Shown here: one piece after another, positions 1 to 10,749 of the stretch
Numbering within the stretch: the first letter of the stretch is position 1
How the letters are laid out: the number at the start of each line of letters is the position of its first letter
DNA from: Streptomyces griseocarneus
GTDB taxonomy: Bacteria; Actinomycetota; Actinomycetes; Streptomycetales; Streptomycetaceae
Reading direction: 5' to 3'
Length of the DNA: 64,000 nt
Assembly (NCBI RefSeq): GCF_014655595.1
Contig: NZ_BNBL01000001.1
Location: 722,310-786,309 of the forward strand
Notes under the pieces: generated by a model
Seen by the model: only the letters and a program-made list of their open reading frames with translations
What the model was told of the DNA's origin: nothing
The model's database searches: none
Position numbers and translations under genes: made by a program

Positions 1-2448
<2,448 letters not shown>

Positions 2449-2470
2449 GCCGGGCCACGCCCGTCGCCGG

Positions 2471-2503
2471 CCGGTGGCGGCCGCATCGTACGGCCGCCAC
2501 CGG
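2471..2503 (+). terminator. Rho-independent-type hairpin after cobN
   Basis: A perfect 13-bp stem (CCGGTGGCGGCCG with its complement) and a 7-base loop lie 23 bases after the cobN stop. There is no long U-run, as is common in actinobacterial terminators. Confidence 0.7.
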
Positions 2504-2544
2504 GCCATTTGGGCCCGCCACGTGCTGATCACTAGGATCCTCGG

Positions 2545-3801
2545 ATGATCATCACAAAACGGCTGGCGGTGGGCGCCCTGGCCCTGCTCGCCGCCCTGGC
2601 CGGGGGCGTCGCGCCGGCGGGTGCCGCCGACGGGCCAGCGAAGGAATCCCCGAAAGTCGAGCTGGTGCTGGACGTCAGCGGGTCGATGCGGGCCCGCGAC
2701 GTCGACGGGCAGTCGCGGATGGCGGCCGCTCAGCAGGCGTTCAACGAGGTCATCGACGCGGTGCCGGACAACGTCCGGCTCGGCATCCGTACCCTCGGTG
2801 CCAACTACGCCGGCGACGACAAGGAGACCGGCTGCCGGGACAGCAAGCAGCTCTATCCCGTCGGCAAGGTCGACCGGACCGAGGCCAAGACGGCCGTGGC
2901 GACGCTGCGGCCGACCGGATGGACGCCCATCGGGTACGCCCTGCGCGGCGCCGACCAGGACCTGGGGACGGACGGCGGTACGCGCCGGATCGTTCTCATC
3001 ACCGACGGCGAGGACTCCTGCGGGATGCCCGACCCGTGCGACGTGGCGCGGGAACTGGCCGCCAAGGGCACGCACCTGACGGTCGACACCCTCGGCCTCA
3101 CCCAGGACGACAAGACCCGTGAGCAGCTCAGCTGCATCGCCGAGGCCACCGGCGGCACGTACACCACCGTGCGGCACACCAAGGAGCTCTCCGGCCGCAT
3201 CAAGCAGCTCGTGCGCCGGGCGGACACGCCCGTCGAGACGCCCAAGCCGGTCAAGGGCGCCGACGCGTGCTCGACCGCGCCCGAGGTGGGCGGCGGGATC
3301 TGGACCGACCGGGCGACGTTCGGCGAGCACCGCTGGTACCGCGTCACGGTGAAGCCGGGCCAGGAGCTGCGCGCTTCCGTGAGCGTGGGTGCCGACCGCG
3401 CGGTCGACCGGGACTACGGGGTCCTGGTGCGCGCGGTGGGTGAGAGCGGGCAGGAGCTGGTGCGCGGCTCGGACGCCGGGAGCGGGCGTACCGACGTGAT
3501 GGCGTCCGGGCTCCGCCTTCCGGTGTGGAAGGCGAAGGAGGACGACAAGGAGCCCCGGACCGTCTGTCTGGAGGTCTCCCACTCCTTCTCCGCGCCGGCC
3601 TCCGTCAAGCGCGACCCGGGGCTTCCCCTCGAGCTCGCCGTCGATGTGGTGAAGGCCCCCGACAACCCGTCCGACCTCGCCGCGTTCGGCCTCGGCCGGG
3701 GCTGGGCGCTGCTGGCCGTGCTGGGTGTGACCGGGCTGCTCGTGGGACTGCTGTGGGGCTGGCTGGCCCGCTGGCGGTTCGCGGTGTGGAGGGAGAACTG
3801 A
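2545..3801 (+). CDS. Secreted, membrane-anchored von Willebrand factor A domain protein
   Basis: A 418-residue protein with a Sec signal peptide (residues 1 to about 28, ending near AGAADG), a VWA domain carrying the metal-binding MIDAS motif DVSGS at residues 43-47, and a later ITDGED element. A C-terminal transmembrane helix (about residues 390-412) is followed by a short basic tail, so the VWA domain should face outside the cell. VWA domains bind protein ligands through a divalent cation. No enzymatic function is implied. The start is ATG with a weak AGGA upstream. The stop overlaps the ATG of the next gene by one base (TGATG), so the two proteins are translationally coupled and probably act together. 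The substrate or partner is unknown. Confidence 0.85.
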   Translation: MIITKRLAVGALALLAALAGGVAPAGAADGPAKESPKVELVLDVSGSMRARDVDGQSRMAAAQQAFNEVIDAVPDNVRLGIRTLGANYAGDDKETGCRDSKQLYPVGKVDRTEAKTAVATLRPTGWTPIGYALRGADQDLGTDGGTRRIVLITDGEDSCGMPDPCDVARELAAKGTHLTVDTLGLTQDDKTREQLSCIAEATGGTYTTVRHTKELSGRIKQLVRRADTPVETPKPVKGADACSTAPEVGGGIWTDRATFGEHRWYRVTVKPGQELRASVSVGADRAVDRDYGVLVRAVGESGQELVRGSDAGSGRTDVMASGLRLPVWKAKEDDKEPRTVCLEVSHSFSAPASVKRDPGLPLELAVDVVKAPDNPSDLAAFGLGRGWALLAVLGVTGLLVGLLWGWLARWRFAVWREN

Positions 3802-4520
3802 TGCGACGCACGACACGTGTGCTGACCGCCGTCGCGCTGGCGGCCGCCGCCCTGCTGGGCTCGGCCACGGGTGCCACGGCCGACGACGAGGCGCCCACCG
3901 AGGCCGGCACCGCCTTCCGCACCGCGGTGGCGATCGAGCAGGGCGAGAAGGCCACGGCCGACGCGTCCACGGGTGACTACCTCTACTGGCAGTTCCCGGC
4001 CGGCGCCGGGCAGCGGGCGACCGTGAAGGCGACGGTGAACCTGCCCGAGGCCTCCGCGCGGCACGGCGCCGCCACCTGGCAGCTCGACGTCTTCGACGGG
4101 CTGCGCCGCCGCCAGGCGTGCACGTCCGGGGACCGGACCGTGCGGGCGTCCGGGCAGGACACCACGGTGGCCCTGAGCTGCACGCTGCGGACCGTGCGGC
4201 CGTGGTCCGAGCGCTGGGCCAACGACCCGCTGCCCGGCGCGTACTACATCCGCCTCACCGTCGTCGACGTCCCCGACCGGGACCTCGGGCTGCCGGTGAA
4301 GGCGGAGGTCGAGGCCACCGCGGAGGACGCGGGCGGGGCCCGTGCCGAGGGCGGCGCGCTGGGCGCGCCGCTGCACGCGGCGGCCGTCGCCGAGCCGGAG
4401 GACGGCTGGAACGGCAGCTGGTGGTCGGGCCGCTGGGGCTGGACCGTGGGCGGCGCGGTGCTCTGCGCGCTCGCGGCGGTCGGCGGCTACACCCTGACCC
4501 GGCATCCGCGCCGCCGCTAG
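3801..4520 (+). CDS. Signal-peptide membrane protein coupled to the VWA protein
   Basis: A 239-residue protein with a clear signal peptide (MRRTTRVLTAVALAAAALLG, cleavage near TGATADD), an extracytoplasmic beta-rich region with two cysteines that could form a disulfide, and one transmembrane helix near the C-terminus (about residues 212-230) ending in a basic HPRRR tail. I do not recognise a named domain. Its start overlaps the stop of the VWA gene by one base, and a strong terminator follows, so the two genes form a bicistronic unit. A VWA protein paired with a second single-pass protein suggests a surface complex, which is inference only. Confidence 0.75.
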   Translation: MRRTTRVLTAVALAAAALLGSATGATADDEAPTEAGTAFRTAVAIEQGEKATADASTGDYLYWQFPAGAGQRATVKATVNLPEASARHGAATWQLDVFDGLRRRQACTSGDRTVRASGQDTTVALSCTLRTVRPWSERWANDPLPGAYYIRLTVVDVPDRDLGLPVKAEVEATAEDAGGARAEGGALGAPLHAAAVAEPEDGWNGSWWSGRWGWTVGGAVLCALAAVGGYTLTRHPRRR

Positions 4521-4538
4521 CGACCGCGACAGGACGAG

Positions 4539-4570
4539 AAGGCCGCATCCCGTGCCCGGGATGCGGCCTT
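4539..4570. terminator. Hairpin terminator between the VWA operon and the convergent protease
   Basis: A perfect 13-bp inverted repeat (AAGGCCGCATCCC and its complement) with a 6-base loop. Both strands end in short A or T runs, so it can serve the rightward operon and the convergent leftward protease gene. Confidence 0.85.
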
Positions 4571-4620
4571 CGCCGTGTCGGTGACCGGGTGTCGGTGACC
4601 GGGTGCCGGTGACTCAGGTG

Positions 4621-5562
4621 TCAGCGGCCGGCCGGCTCGTCGTCGTGGACGGCCTGCAGATACAGCTCGAGCAGGTCCTCGTTGAAGTACGAGCTGTAGG
4701 AGATGTCCGGGGTGTCACCGCCGGTGTGGTAGCCGCCGATGACGCCGATCACCAGATGGCCGGTCAGGCCGCGCACCAGGAACGGCCCGCCCGAGGTGCC
4801 CCCGACGTAGCCCGCGCAGGCGATCTCCAGGAAGTCGCCGGGCGCCTTGGGGTCGGTGCTGGTGTAACGGTGCGTGGAGGAGCGGCAGTCGAGCGGCTTG
4901 GGGTACGTGGTGTCGCTGCTGCCCGGGTAGCCGATCAGGCGTACGTCCCTGTGGTCGTAGCCCGGGCGGAAGGCCAGGTCGAAGCCGCCGACCGCGCGCT
5001 GCACGGGCGTTCCGTCGGCGCGGTCGCCGAGCCGGACCACGGTGAAGTCCCAGCGCGCGCCGCCGTCGGTGCCCAGGTCGTAGTAGCGCTGGTCGATGTG
5101 GATGCGCTCGACGGGGAAGACGCCGTGGGGCTTGAGGCCGTCGTGGTACTGCGGCACGAACGACAGGTGCTTCCTCGGGTCGGGCGAGCGCAGGCAGTGC
5201 GCGGCGCTGACGACGAGGTCGCGGTGCGGGCTGCGCACCACCGTGCCGCCGCAGAAGCGGCCGGTGTTCTGGCCGTCGGTCCAGAAGAACGTGCCCACTT
5301 GGGGCAGGCCGTCGAAGGGGTGACTGGGCGGCACCGGTCCGGACGACGGCGCGGGCGGCGTCTGCCGCGTCGTTCCTTCGGCGGGCAGCGCGGCCCGCAT
5401 GCGCTCGGCGGTCCAGTACGCGTCGGCGGACACCGCGGCCGGCACCGCCGAGGCGGCCGGGACCGCGGTCGTCGCCGTGAGGAGCCCGGCGAGAAGGACG
5501 AGGGCACCGCCGCGCAGGGCGGTGGGTCTGTGCGCGAACCACTTGAGCCTCTTGAACCACAT
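4621..5562 (-). CDS. Secreted trypsin-like serine protease
   Basis: A 313-residue S1-family (chymotrypsin fold) protease. A signal peptide covers about residues 1-40 and a short pro-region follows. The catalytic triad is visible: His122 in SAAHCL, Asp172 in WDFTVVRL and Ser257 in GGTSGGPF. Paired cysteines flank the His and Ser loops. The start is ATG at 5562, chosen because GGGAGGAA lies 7-10 bases upstream and the signal peptide begins there. The longer open frame upstream lacks these features. It acts outside the cell, probably as a peptidase of the Streptomyces V8/trypsin-like group. The natural substrate is unknown. Confidence 0.9.
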   Translation of the reverse strand: MWFKRLKWFAHRPTALRGGALVLLAGLLTATTAVPAASAVPAAVSADAYWTAERMRAALPAEGTTRQTPPAPSSGPVPPSHPFDGLPQVGTFFWTDGQNTGRFCGGTVVRSPHRDLVVSAAHCLRSPDPRKHLSFVPQYHDGLKPHGVFPVERIHIDQRYYDLGTDGGARWDFTVVRLGDRADGTPVQRAVGGFDLAFRPGYDHRDVRLIGYPGSSDTTYPKPLDCRSSTHRYTSTDPKAPGDFLEIACAGYVGGTSGGPFLVRGLTGHLVIGVIGGYHTGGDTPDISYSSYFNEDLLELYLQAVHDDEPAGR

Positions 5563-5694
5563 GAACGGTTCCTCCCTGGTGCGCGGACGACATGACAGGG
5601 ACGTACGAGGTGAGCGTGCCATAGCCTGAGGCGGCAGTGCGCCAGCACGGCGTCGACGTCCGGGCCGTGCGGTCCATGGGTGGGGAGTTGGCAG

Positions 5695-6084
5695 ATGGTC
5701 GATCCGTTGTCTCTCGAGGCGATCACGACGGCGGTCACGGCGGCCGCCGGGTCGGTGGGTACGGAAGCGGGACGGCAGGCGTGGGGGTCGCTCGCCGACC
5801 TCGCGCGGCGCGCGTTCGGGCGGGGCCGCGAGGAGGACGGCGCGGCTGCCGCCGCGCTGCCGCTCGACCCGGACAGCGGGCAGCAGAACCAGGCGCTGGC
5901 CGCGCTGCTGTTCGGGCGGGCCTTCCAGGACGCGGCGTTCGCGGCGGAGTACCGCCGGTGGGAGGAGTCGGCGCGGGCCGTGCACACGACCGTCGACAAC
6001 AGCACGGTCGTCAACAACGTCTCGGGCGAGGCCCGGGTGCGGACCCTCTACCAGGGCCGGGACATCACCGTGCACCCTCAGTAG
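5695..6084 (+). CDS. Small uncharacterised protein with NNVSG...GRDI tail
   Basis: A 129-residue protein, not recognised as a named family. The N-terminal half is an Ala/Gly-rich amphipathic segment (SLEAITTAVTAAAG) and the middle is helical. The tail contains STVVNNVSGEARVRTLYQGRDITVH, which recalls the N-x-I-S-G...V-x-Q-x-RDI strand motif common at the ends or linkers of actinobacterial conflict and signalling (NB-ARC/effector-associated) proteins. That resemblance is from memory and weak. ATG at 5695 is preferred because GGGGAG lies about 8 bases upstream, over an in-frame GTG at 5680. It lies just upstream of the XRE/metalloprotease module on the same strand. Confidence 0.6.
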   Translation: MVDPLSLEAITTAVTAAAGSVGTEAGRQAWGSLADLARRAFGRGREEDGAAAAALPLDPDSGQQNQALAALLFGRAFQDAAFAAEYRRWEESARAVHTTVDNSTVVNNVSGEARVRTLYQGRDITVHPQ

Positions 6085-6190
6085 ACTTCAGCGCCTCAAC
6101 CCGTGGTTAAGTCCTTCATGTGCTTGTTACCAGCAACCGACTAGTGCTGGACCTTCTTCCCATGACAGGATGCCTTCGCGGCTGGACTCG

Positions 6191-6221
6191 GGCTTAACTG
6201 GCCGTGAAAGTCCGTTAAGCC
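6191..6221. promoter_or_regulatory. Inverted repeat upstream of the XRE gene (operator candidate)
   Basis: A perfect 8-bp inverted repeat, GGCTTAAC then 15 bases then GTTAAGCC, ends 37 bases before the XRE start codon. A third similar half-site, GGTTAAGTCC, lies at 6104-6113. Spacing and AT-containing half-sites suit a dimeric helix-turn-helix repressor, possibly the XRE protein itself. Confidence 0.45.
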
Positions 6222-6258
6222 GTGTGACACCACGGGGCGCGCTCGAAGGACGGGGCAG

Positions 6259-6747
6259 ATGGCAGTCGGGGGGGACAGGCCGGGTTCGGCAGGCGACGCG
6301 GGCAGCCCGCTCGCCCAACGGCTCAACTACCTGTTCGCGAACATGCACCCGCCGGGCGCGCCGTACACCAACGGGCACGTGGCCGAGGAGATCAGCCGCG
6401 GCCCGGAGTACGGCGAGGTCAGCCTCACCGAGCAGTACCTGTCCATGCTCCGCAACGGCAAGCGCGCCAACCCCAGCCCGGACGTGCTGCGGGCGCTGGC
6501 GAAGTTCTTCGCCGTGCCCGTCGGCTACCTGATGGGCGACCTGTCCGACTCGCAGGCGGAACGGGTGGAGGAGGAGGTCCGTTTCCTCGTCGCCATGCGG
6601 GACCAGCGCGTGCGGGCCATCGCCCTGCGCTCGGTGGGACTCCCGCCGGAGGTGCAGGACAGCCTCACCACGATCATTTCGCAGTTCCGGCAGCAGATGA
6701 ACCTTCCGTCCGACCCGCCCGGTGCGGGAGGTGAGGAGCGCCCGTGA
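6259..6747 (+). CDS. XRE-family helix-turn-helix regulator
   Basis: A 162-residue protein with a Cro/C1-type HTH in roughly residues 20-95, containing SLTEQYLSMLRNGKRANPS as the recognition region and LAKFFAVPVGYLMG as the typical end of the domain. A helical tail of about 60 residues follows. The gene overlaps the next by four bases (GTGA), so it is translationally coupled to a metalloprotease-like protein. XRE-ImmA/IrrE pairs are known elsewhere as repressor plus protease that relieves repression. Whether cleavage occurs here is inference. It could equally be a toxin-antitoxin-like pair, the usual automatic label. Confidence 0.85.
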   Translation: MAVGGDRPGSAGDAGSPLAQRLNYLFANMHPPGAPYTNGHVAEEISRGPEYGEVSLTEQYLSMLRNGKRANPSPDVLRALAKFFAVPVGYLMGDLSDSQAERVEEEVRFLVAMRDQRVRAIALRSVGLPPEVQDSLTTIISQFRQQMNLPSDPPGAGGEERP

Positions 6748-7382
6748 CCGTCGCGGCGGAGGACCGGCTCTTCACTTACTGGCGGCGTACCGAGGACGAG
6801 GACGGTGCAAGCATGCGGGTGGGGCGGATACGGCGGCGGTGCAAGCAGCTCATCAACGAGCTCGCACTGCCCGCGTCCACCGATCTGCAGGGCATGTGCG
6901 ACGCCGTGGCGCTCCGCGTGGGCCGGCCCATCCACCTCGTGCCGATGAGCCTGGACGGCGTCGTCTCCGGCATGACGGCCACCACCGACGACGCCTTCTG
7001 GGTCGTCTACGAGCAGAAGACCTCCCCCTGGCACCAGGTGCACATCGTGCTGCACGAGATCGGTCACCTGCTGCTGGGCCACGACCAGGACCCCACCGTG
7101 ACCGAGGACGCCCTCAAGGTGTGGACGCCCTCGGTCGACGTGGCGACCGCCATGCGCCGCATGGGCCTGACCATGGGACTGGCCCGTCACCACTGCTACG
7201 ACAACCTCACCGAGCGCGAGACCGAGATCCTCGGCACCCTGCTGATGGCGAAGGTCGTCCCGCCGCCGCCCGGCCAGGAGGCCGAACTCGAGGGCCAGGC
7301 CGCGGAGCTCGCGGCCTCCCTCGGTCCCGCGCTGCAGCACGTGCGGCAGCGGCTGAGGGAAGGGGGCGCCACCGGTGTTTGA
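6744..7382 (+). CDS. ImmA/IrrE-type zinc metallopeptidase-like protein
   Basis: A 212-residue protein with the gluzincin-like motif HEIGH at residues 104-108 (HExxH) in a hydrophobic helix (HIVLHEIGHLLLGH), as in ImmA, which cleaves the ImmR repressor, and IrrE of Deinococcus. The GTG start overlaps the XRE stop. An internal ATG at 6813 also begins a plausible protein, so the first 23 residues are uncertain. It is coupled on both sides, with an 8-base overlap to the downstream membrane protein gene. The likely substrate is the XRE partner, by analogy only. The motif looks intact, so catalytic activity is expected. Confidence 0.8.
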   Translation: MTVAAEDRLFTYWRRTEDEDGASMRVGRIRRRCKQLINELALPASTDLQGMCDAVALRVGRPIHLVPMSLDGVVSGMTATTDDAFWVVYEQKTSPWHQVHIVLHEIGHLLLGHDQDPTVTEDALKVWTPSVDVATAMRRMGLTMGLARHHCYDNLTERETEILGTLLMAKVVPPPPGQEAELEGQAAELAASLGPALQHVRQRLREGGATGV

Positions 7383-8586
7383 CGCCCTCTACCTGACCTT
7401 CTCCGCCGTCACCTGGGCCATCGTGGGCTACAAGGCCCGCGCCTGGTTCCGCGACCGCGGCAACGTCGACCTGGGGCTGACCGCCCTGATGACCGCCGGC
7501 GTCCCGGTCGTCTTCCTCTTCTCCGCGCCCAGCGTCTACCGTGCGTTCGACCGGCTGACGGGCGTGGCGAACCTCGCCATGGTCCTCCTGTACTCCGCCG
7601 TGGTGCTGTTCGCCTCCGGCGCGACCGTCCTGCTGCTGCGCTGGACCAGCCACGGCGACGAGACGGCCCGCGCCCGGGCGGCCGCGCGCTCGCGGTACGC
7701 GATGGCCGCCGTGGCGGTCGCCTGGGCCGGCGCGATCGTGTGCTTCGCCGTCGGCCGCCCCGACTCCGTGGAGCACCCCCGCGACTTCAGCACCGCCTAC
7801 GCCCACGCGCCCGGCGTCGTCGCCTTCCTGGTGCTGTACCTGGCCATCTTCGGCACCAGCCTCGCGGGCCTGGGCTACCTCTGCCCGCGCTACGCCGCCC
7901 AGCTGGGCCGCTCCTGGCTCGCCAAGGGCCTGCGCACGCTCGCCGCGGGCTGCTGGCTGGGCCTGCTGTACTGCGCCTGCAAGCTGACGGGCTTCGTCCT
8001 GAGCTGGGCCGGGCACGAGGCGTACTGGCTCTCCAACGGCGTGGCGCCGATGAGCGCCTCGGTGGCCGCGCTGCTGGTCCTGCTCGGGTTCTCGCTGCCC
8101 GCCGTCGGCCCCCGGGCGGCCGCCTGGCGCCGGCTGCGCCGCCTCGACCCGCTGTGGCAGGAGGTCACCGCCCACGCCCCCGAGGTCACCATCGAGCAGT
8201 CCCGCTGGACGTCGCGCTGGCCGCTCGCCGACCTGGAGTGGCGGGCCAACCGGCAGATGGCCGAGATCCGCGACATCCAGCGCGGCGTCCGGCGCCACGT
8301 CGAGGCCGCCGCCCTGGACATCGCCCGCGAGAAGGCGGCCGCCGCCGCGCTCGACGAGCGCCGGACGGCCGCCGTGGTCGAGGCCGCCGCCCTGCGCCGG
8401 GGCCTGGCCAACCAGCGGACCGGGCACCTGGCCGCACCGCACGCCGACAGCGTGGTCATGACCGTCAGCGCCGACCCGGCCGAGGAACACGAGCACCTGG
8501 CCCGCGTCGCGGACGTCTACCACGACCCGCTGGTCGACGCCGTGCTCGAAGAACTGCGCGAGATCACCGCGGCGCGCCGTCCCTGA
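7375..8586 (+). CDS. Multi-pass membrane protein (MAB_1171c-like putative transporter/sensor)
   Basis: A 403-residue protein whose first 250 residues hold about seven transmembrane segments, followed by a cytoplasmic, Ala/Arg/Glu-rich helical tail of about 150 residues that may form coiled coil (residues 290-345). The architecture and the XRE plus ImmA/IrrE neighbours fit the family annotated MAB_1171c, called a putative transporter without biochemical proof. The GTG start lies inside the end of the protease gene (8-base overlap), giving a tightly coupled three-gene operon. A seven-helix protein with a cytoplasmic tail could be the sensor that triggers the protease. That is inference. Confidence 0.75.
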   Translation: MFDALYLTFSAVTWAIVGYKARAWFRDRGNVDLGLTALMTAGVPVVFLFSAPSVYRAFDRLTGVANLAMVLLYSAVVLFASGATVLLLRWTSHGDETARARAAARSRYAMAAVAVAWAGAIVCFAVGRPDSVEHPRDFSTAYAHAPGVVAFLVLYLAIFGTSLAGLGYLCPRYAAQLGRSWLAKGLRTLAAGCWLGLLYCACKLTGFVLSWAGHEAYWLSNGVAPMSASVAALLVLLGFSLPAVGPRAAAWRRLRRLDPLWQEVTAHAPEVTIEQSRWTSRWPLADLEWRANRQMAEIRDIQRGVRRHVEAAALDIAREKAAAAALDERRTAAVVEAAALRRGLANQRTGHLAAPHADSVVMTVSADPAEEHEHLARVADVYHDPLVDAVLEELREITAARRP

Positions 8587-8647
8587 CGGCGCGCGGACCG
8601 GACGAGGCGGCCCTGGACGGGGGTCAAGGCCGCCTGCGACACCGGCC

Positions 8648-8692
8648 GGCGCCGGAGCCGGACAGATCGACGATCTGCCCGGCTCCGGCGCC
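8648..8692. terminator. Long hairpin between the membrane protein gene and the P450
   Basis: A 14-bp perfect stem, one A-C mismatch and a further 6-bp stem (CAGATC/GATCTG) close on a 3-base loop, about 21 pairs in all. It lies 62 bases after the membrane protein stop and 77 bases before the P450 start, so it probably ends the XRE operon. Confidence 0.8.
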
Positions 8693-8769
8693 GCCAGTGC
8701 GAACCTCCCGCGCGGACGAACGCCGGTGCGAACGCCCCGTCAGCCGCCCGCCCTCTAGAGTCGGATGCC

Positions 8770-9954
8770 ATGCAGCCCATCGACGTCACAGCGCTGATAG
8801 AAGACCCGTACGGCACCTACGCCGCGCTCCGCGAGGCCGGCCCGGTGCACCGCATCACCGGCTCCGACGGCCGGCCCGCCTGGCTGGTGACCCGCTACGA
8901 CGACGTGCGCCGGGCGCTGGCCGACCCCCGGCTCTCGCTGGACCGGAGCCACGCGCTGCCCGGCAACTACAGCGGCTTCTCGCTGCCCCCCGCGCTGGAC
9001 GCCAACCTGCTGAACATGGACCCGCCCGACCACACCCGGGTGCGCCGGCTGGTGGTGAAGGCGTTCACCCCCGGCCGCGTCGACAGGCTCCGGGCGCCGG
9101 TGCGCCAGGTCGCCGACGAGCTGCTGGACGCCCTCGAGGCGGGGGACGAGCGGCGTACGGACCTGCTCGAGAGCTACGCGGGACCGCTGCCGATCATCGT
9201 CATCTGCGATCTCCTGGGCATCCCGCCGCACGCCCGGCAGGACTTCCGGGCCTGGACCGACGCGATGATCACCCCCGACCGCGAGCGGCCGCACCTGATG
9301 AAGGAGGCGGTCGCCGGGCTGATGGGCTACTTCACCGGCCTGATCCGCGACAAGCGCGCCGAGCCCGCCGACGACCTGCTCTCCGACCTGATCGCGGTGC
9401 GGGACGGCGAGGACGCGCTCTCCGAGGACGAGCTGACGTCGCTGGCGTTCCTCATCCTGTTCGCCGGCTACGAGAACACCGTCCACCTCATCGTCAACGC
9501 GGTGCTCGCCCTGCTGGACCACCCCGCGCTCCTGAGTGAGCTGCGAGCGAATCCGGACGGTCTCGGAGCGGCCGTGGAGGAGATCGGCCGGTGGGACGGG
9601 CCGAGTCCGCTGGCGATCCGCCGCTTTCCGCTGGAGGACGTCGAGATCGGCGGCGTGACGGTCCCGGCGGGGGAGACGGTGCTGCTGTCGATCGCCTCGG
9701 CCAACCGCGATCCCGGGCACTTTCCCGATCCCGACCGCCTCGACCTGCGGCGGGACCGTTCGGGGCACCTGGCGCTGGGCCACGGCATCCACTACTGCCT
9801 GGGCGCTCCGCTGGCCCGGATGGAGACGGAGACCGCCCTCGCGGCGCTGCTCGAGCGCTTCAAAAATCTGGAACTCGACGTTCCGAGGGAGGCGCTGAGG
9901 TGGCGTCCGGCGATTCGTGCACGTGGCCTGATTTCGCTCCCCGTCCGGTGGTAA
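8770..9954 (+). CDS. Cytochrome P450, bacterial class I
   Basis: A 394-residue soluble P450. Heme is bound through Cys343 in LGHGIHYCLGAPLAR. The I-helix oxygen-binding motif is FAGYENT and the N-terminal part shows NMDPPDHTRVRRLV. Length and motifs fit the CYP105/CYP107-like group used in macrolide or small-molecule hydroxylation, with electrons from a separate ferredoxin and reductase, none of which is adjacent. It follows the XRE-protease-membrane module on the same strand but is separated by a strong hairpin, so it probably has its own promoter. The substrate cannot be deduced. Confidence 0.9.
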   Translation: MQPIDVTALIEDPYGTYAALREAGPVHRITGSDGRPAWLVTRYDDVRRALADPRLSLDRSHALPGNYSGFSLPPALDANLLNMDPPDHTRVRRLVVKAFTPGRVDRLRAPVRQVADELLDALEAGDERRTDLLESYAGPLPIIVICDLLGIPPHARQDFRAWTDAMITPDRERPHLMKEAVAGLMGYFTGLIRDKRAEPADDLLSDLIAVRDGEDALSEDELTSLAFLILFAGYENTVHLIVNAVLALLDHPALLSELRANPDGLGAAVEEIGRWDGPSPLAIRRFPLEDVEIGGVTVPAGETVLLSIASANRDPGHFPDPDRLDLRRDRSGHLALGHGIHYCLGAPLARMETETALAALLERFKNLELDVPREALRWRPAIRARGLISLPVRW

Positions 9955-10016
9955 TCGCGGGCCCGAACAGGTTTTTGGTGCATAACCCACCGTTGATGAG
10001 GTAGAACTGTCCTCGA

Positions 10017-10054
10017 GCCCGCCCGGTGTGCATCCCCCGTCGCACCGGGCGGGC
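10017..10054. terminator. Bidirectional hairpin terminator after the P450
   Basis: A perfect 12-bp stem (GCCCGCCCGGTG and complement) with a 14-base loop, followed by CTTCGCC, lies between the convergent P450 and Yip1-like genes. Confidence 0.75.
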
Positions 10055-10085
10055 CTTCGCCATCCGGGGCGCCGCGTCCGCCGGC

Positions 10086-10676
10086 TCAGCCGCTGCCGGG
10101 CGGGAACTTCAGCAGGGCGACCGCCGCCAGCATCTGGATGCTCACCGCCGCCACGGCCCTGTGGGTCGGCAGGTGGTGCTGACCGCGTATCAGCAGGACC
10201 GCGAGCGCGCACCCGAAGGCCGCCGTGACCGACGCCGCCGCCCGTACCGGCACCGACCCGGCCGGCAGCCAGGTGTCGAGGGCCAGCCGGGGCAGGTCGC
10301 TCGCCCAGAACAGGACGACGAACAGGCTCGCGGTCGGCGCGAACCGACCATTGCCCCCCAGCCGGCGCGCGATGGCGTGGGTGACGGCCCCCAGCATCAG
10401 ACTGGCGAGCAGCATCACCACCGACCAGATCGCCATCGCCTCCAGCGCGAGCACGGGACTGACGTCCCACTGCCCCCAGAAGGAGTCCTTCGCCAGCGTC
10501 CCCAGCGCCCCGCACAGCAGGGACAGGAACGCGGCGGCGCCCCACACGCCCCGGTCCCGGGCCTCGTCGAGCACCTCGACGGGCCGGTACCAGAGCCCGA
10601 ATATCAGGCGGTGCCACAGCAGCTTGCGCGGCTTGGCGGCGGGGGTGGACGGCGGAGAGGCACTGGTCAAGGGCAT
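10086..10676 (-). CDS. Yip1-like integral membrane protein
   Basis: A 196-residue protein with about five hydrophobic helices after a short cytoplasmic N-terminus (KLLWHRLIFGLWYRPVEVLDEA). That entry sequence and the helix pattern recall the bacterial YIP1 family, which has no established biochemical role. ATG at 10676 was chosen because upstream in-frame sequence is composition noise. It lies 73 bases downstream of the APC permease on the same strand and may be co-transcribed with it. Confidence 0.65.
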   Translation of the reverse strand: MPLTSASPPSTPAAKPRKLLWHRLIFGLWYRPVEVLDEARDRGVWGAAAFLSLLCGALGTLAKDSFWGQWDVSPVLALEAMAIWSVVMLLASLMLGAVTHAIARRLGGNGRFAPTASLFVVLFWASDLPRLALDTWLPAGSVPVRAAASVTAAFGCALAVLLIRGQHHLPTHRAVAAVSIQMLAAVALLKFPPGSG

Positions 10677-10749
10677 GGGTGCCGTTTTATCACCGTTCGG
10701 ACCCGCCCGCGGAGCCCGGGCCGGGGGCACCGTTCGGGCCGACGCCCCG

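Noticed and set aside
6744..7382. Labelling the metalloprotease as a toxin of a toxin-antitoxin system
   Set aside because: The HEIGH motif and order match ImmA/IrrE repressor-cleaving proteases, and a third coupled membrane gene is not typical of toxin-antitoxin pairs.
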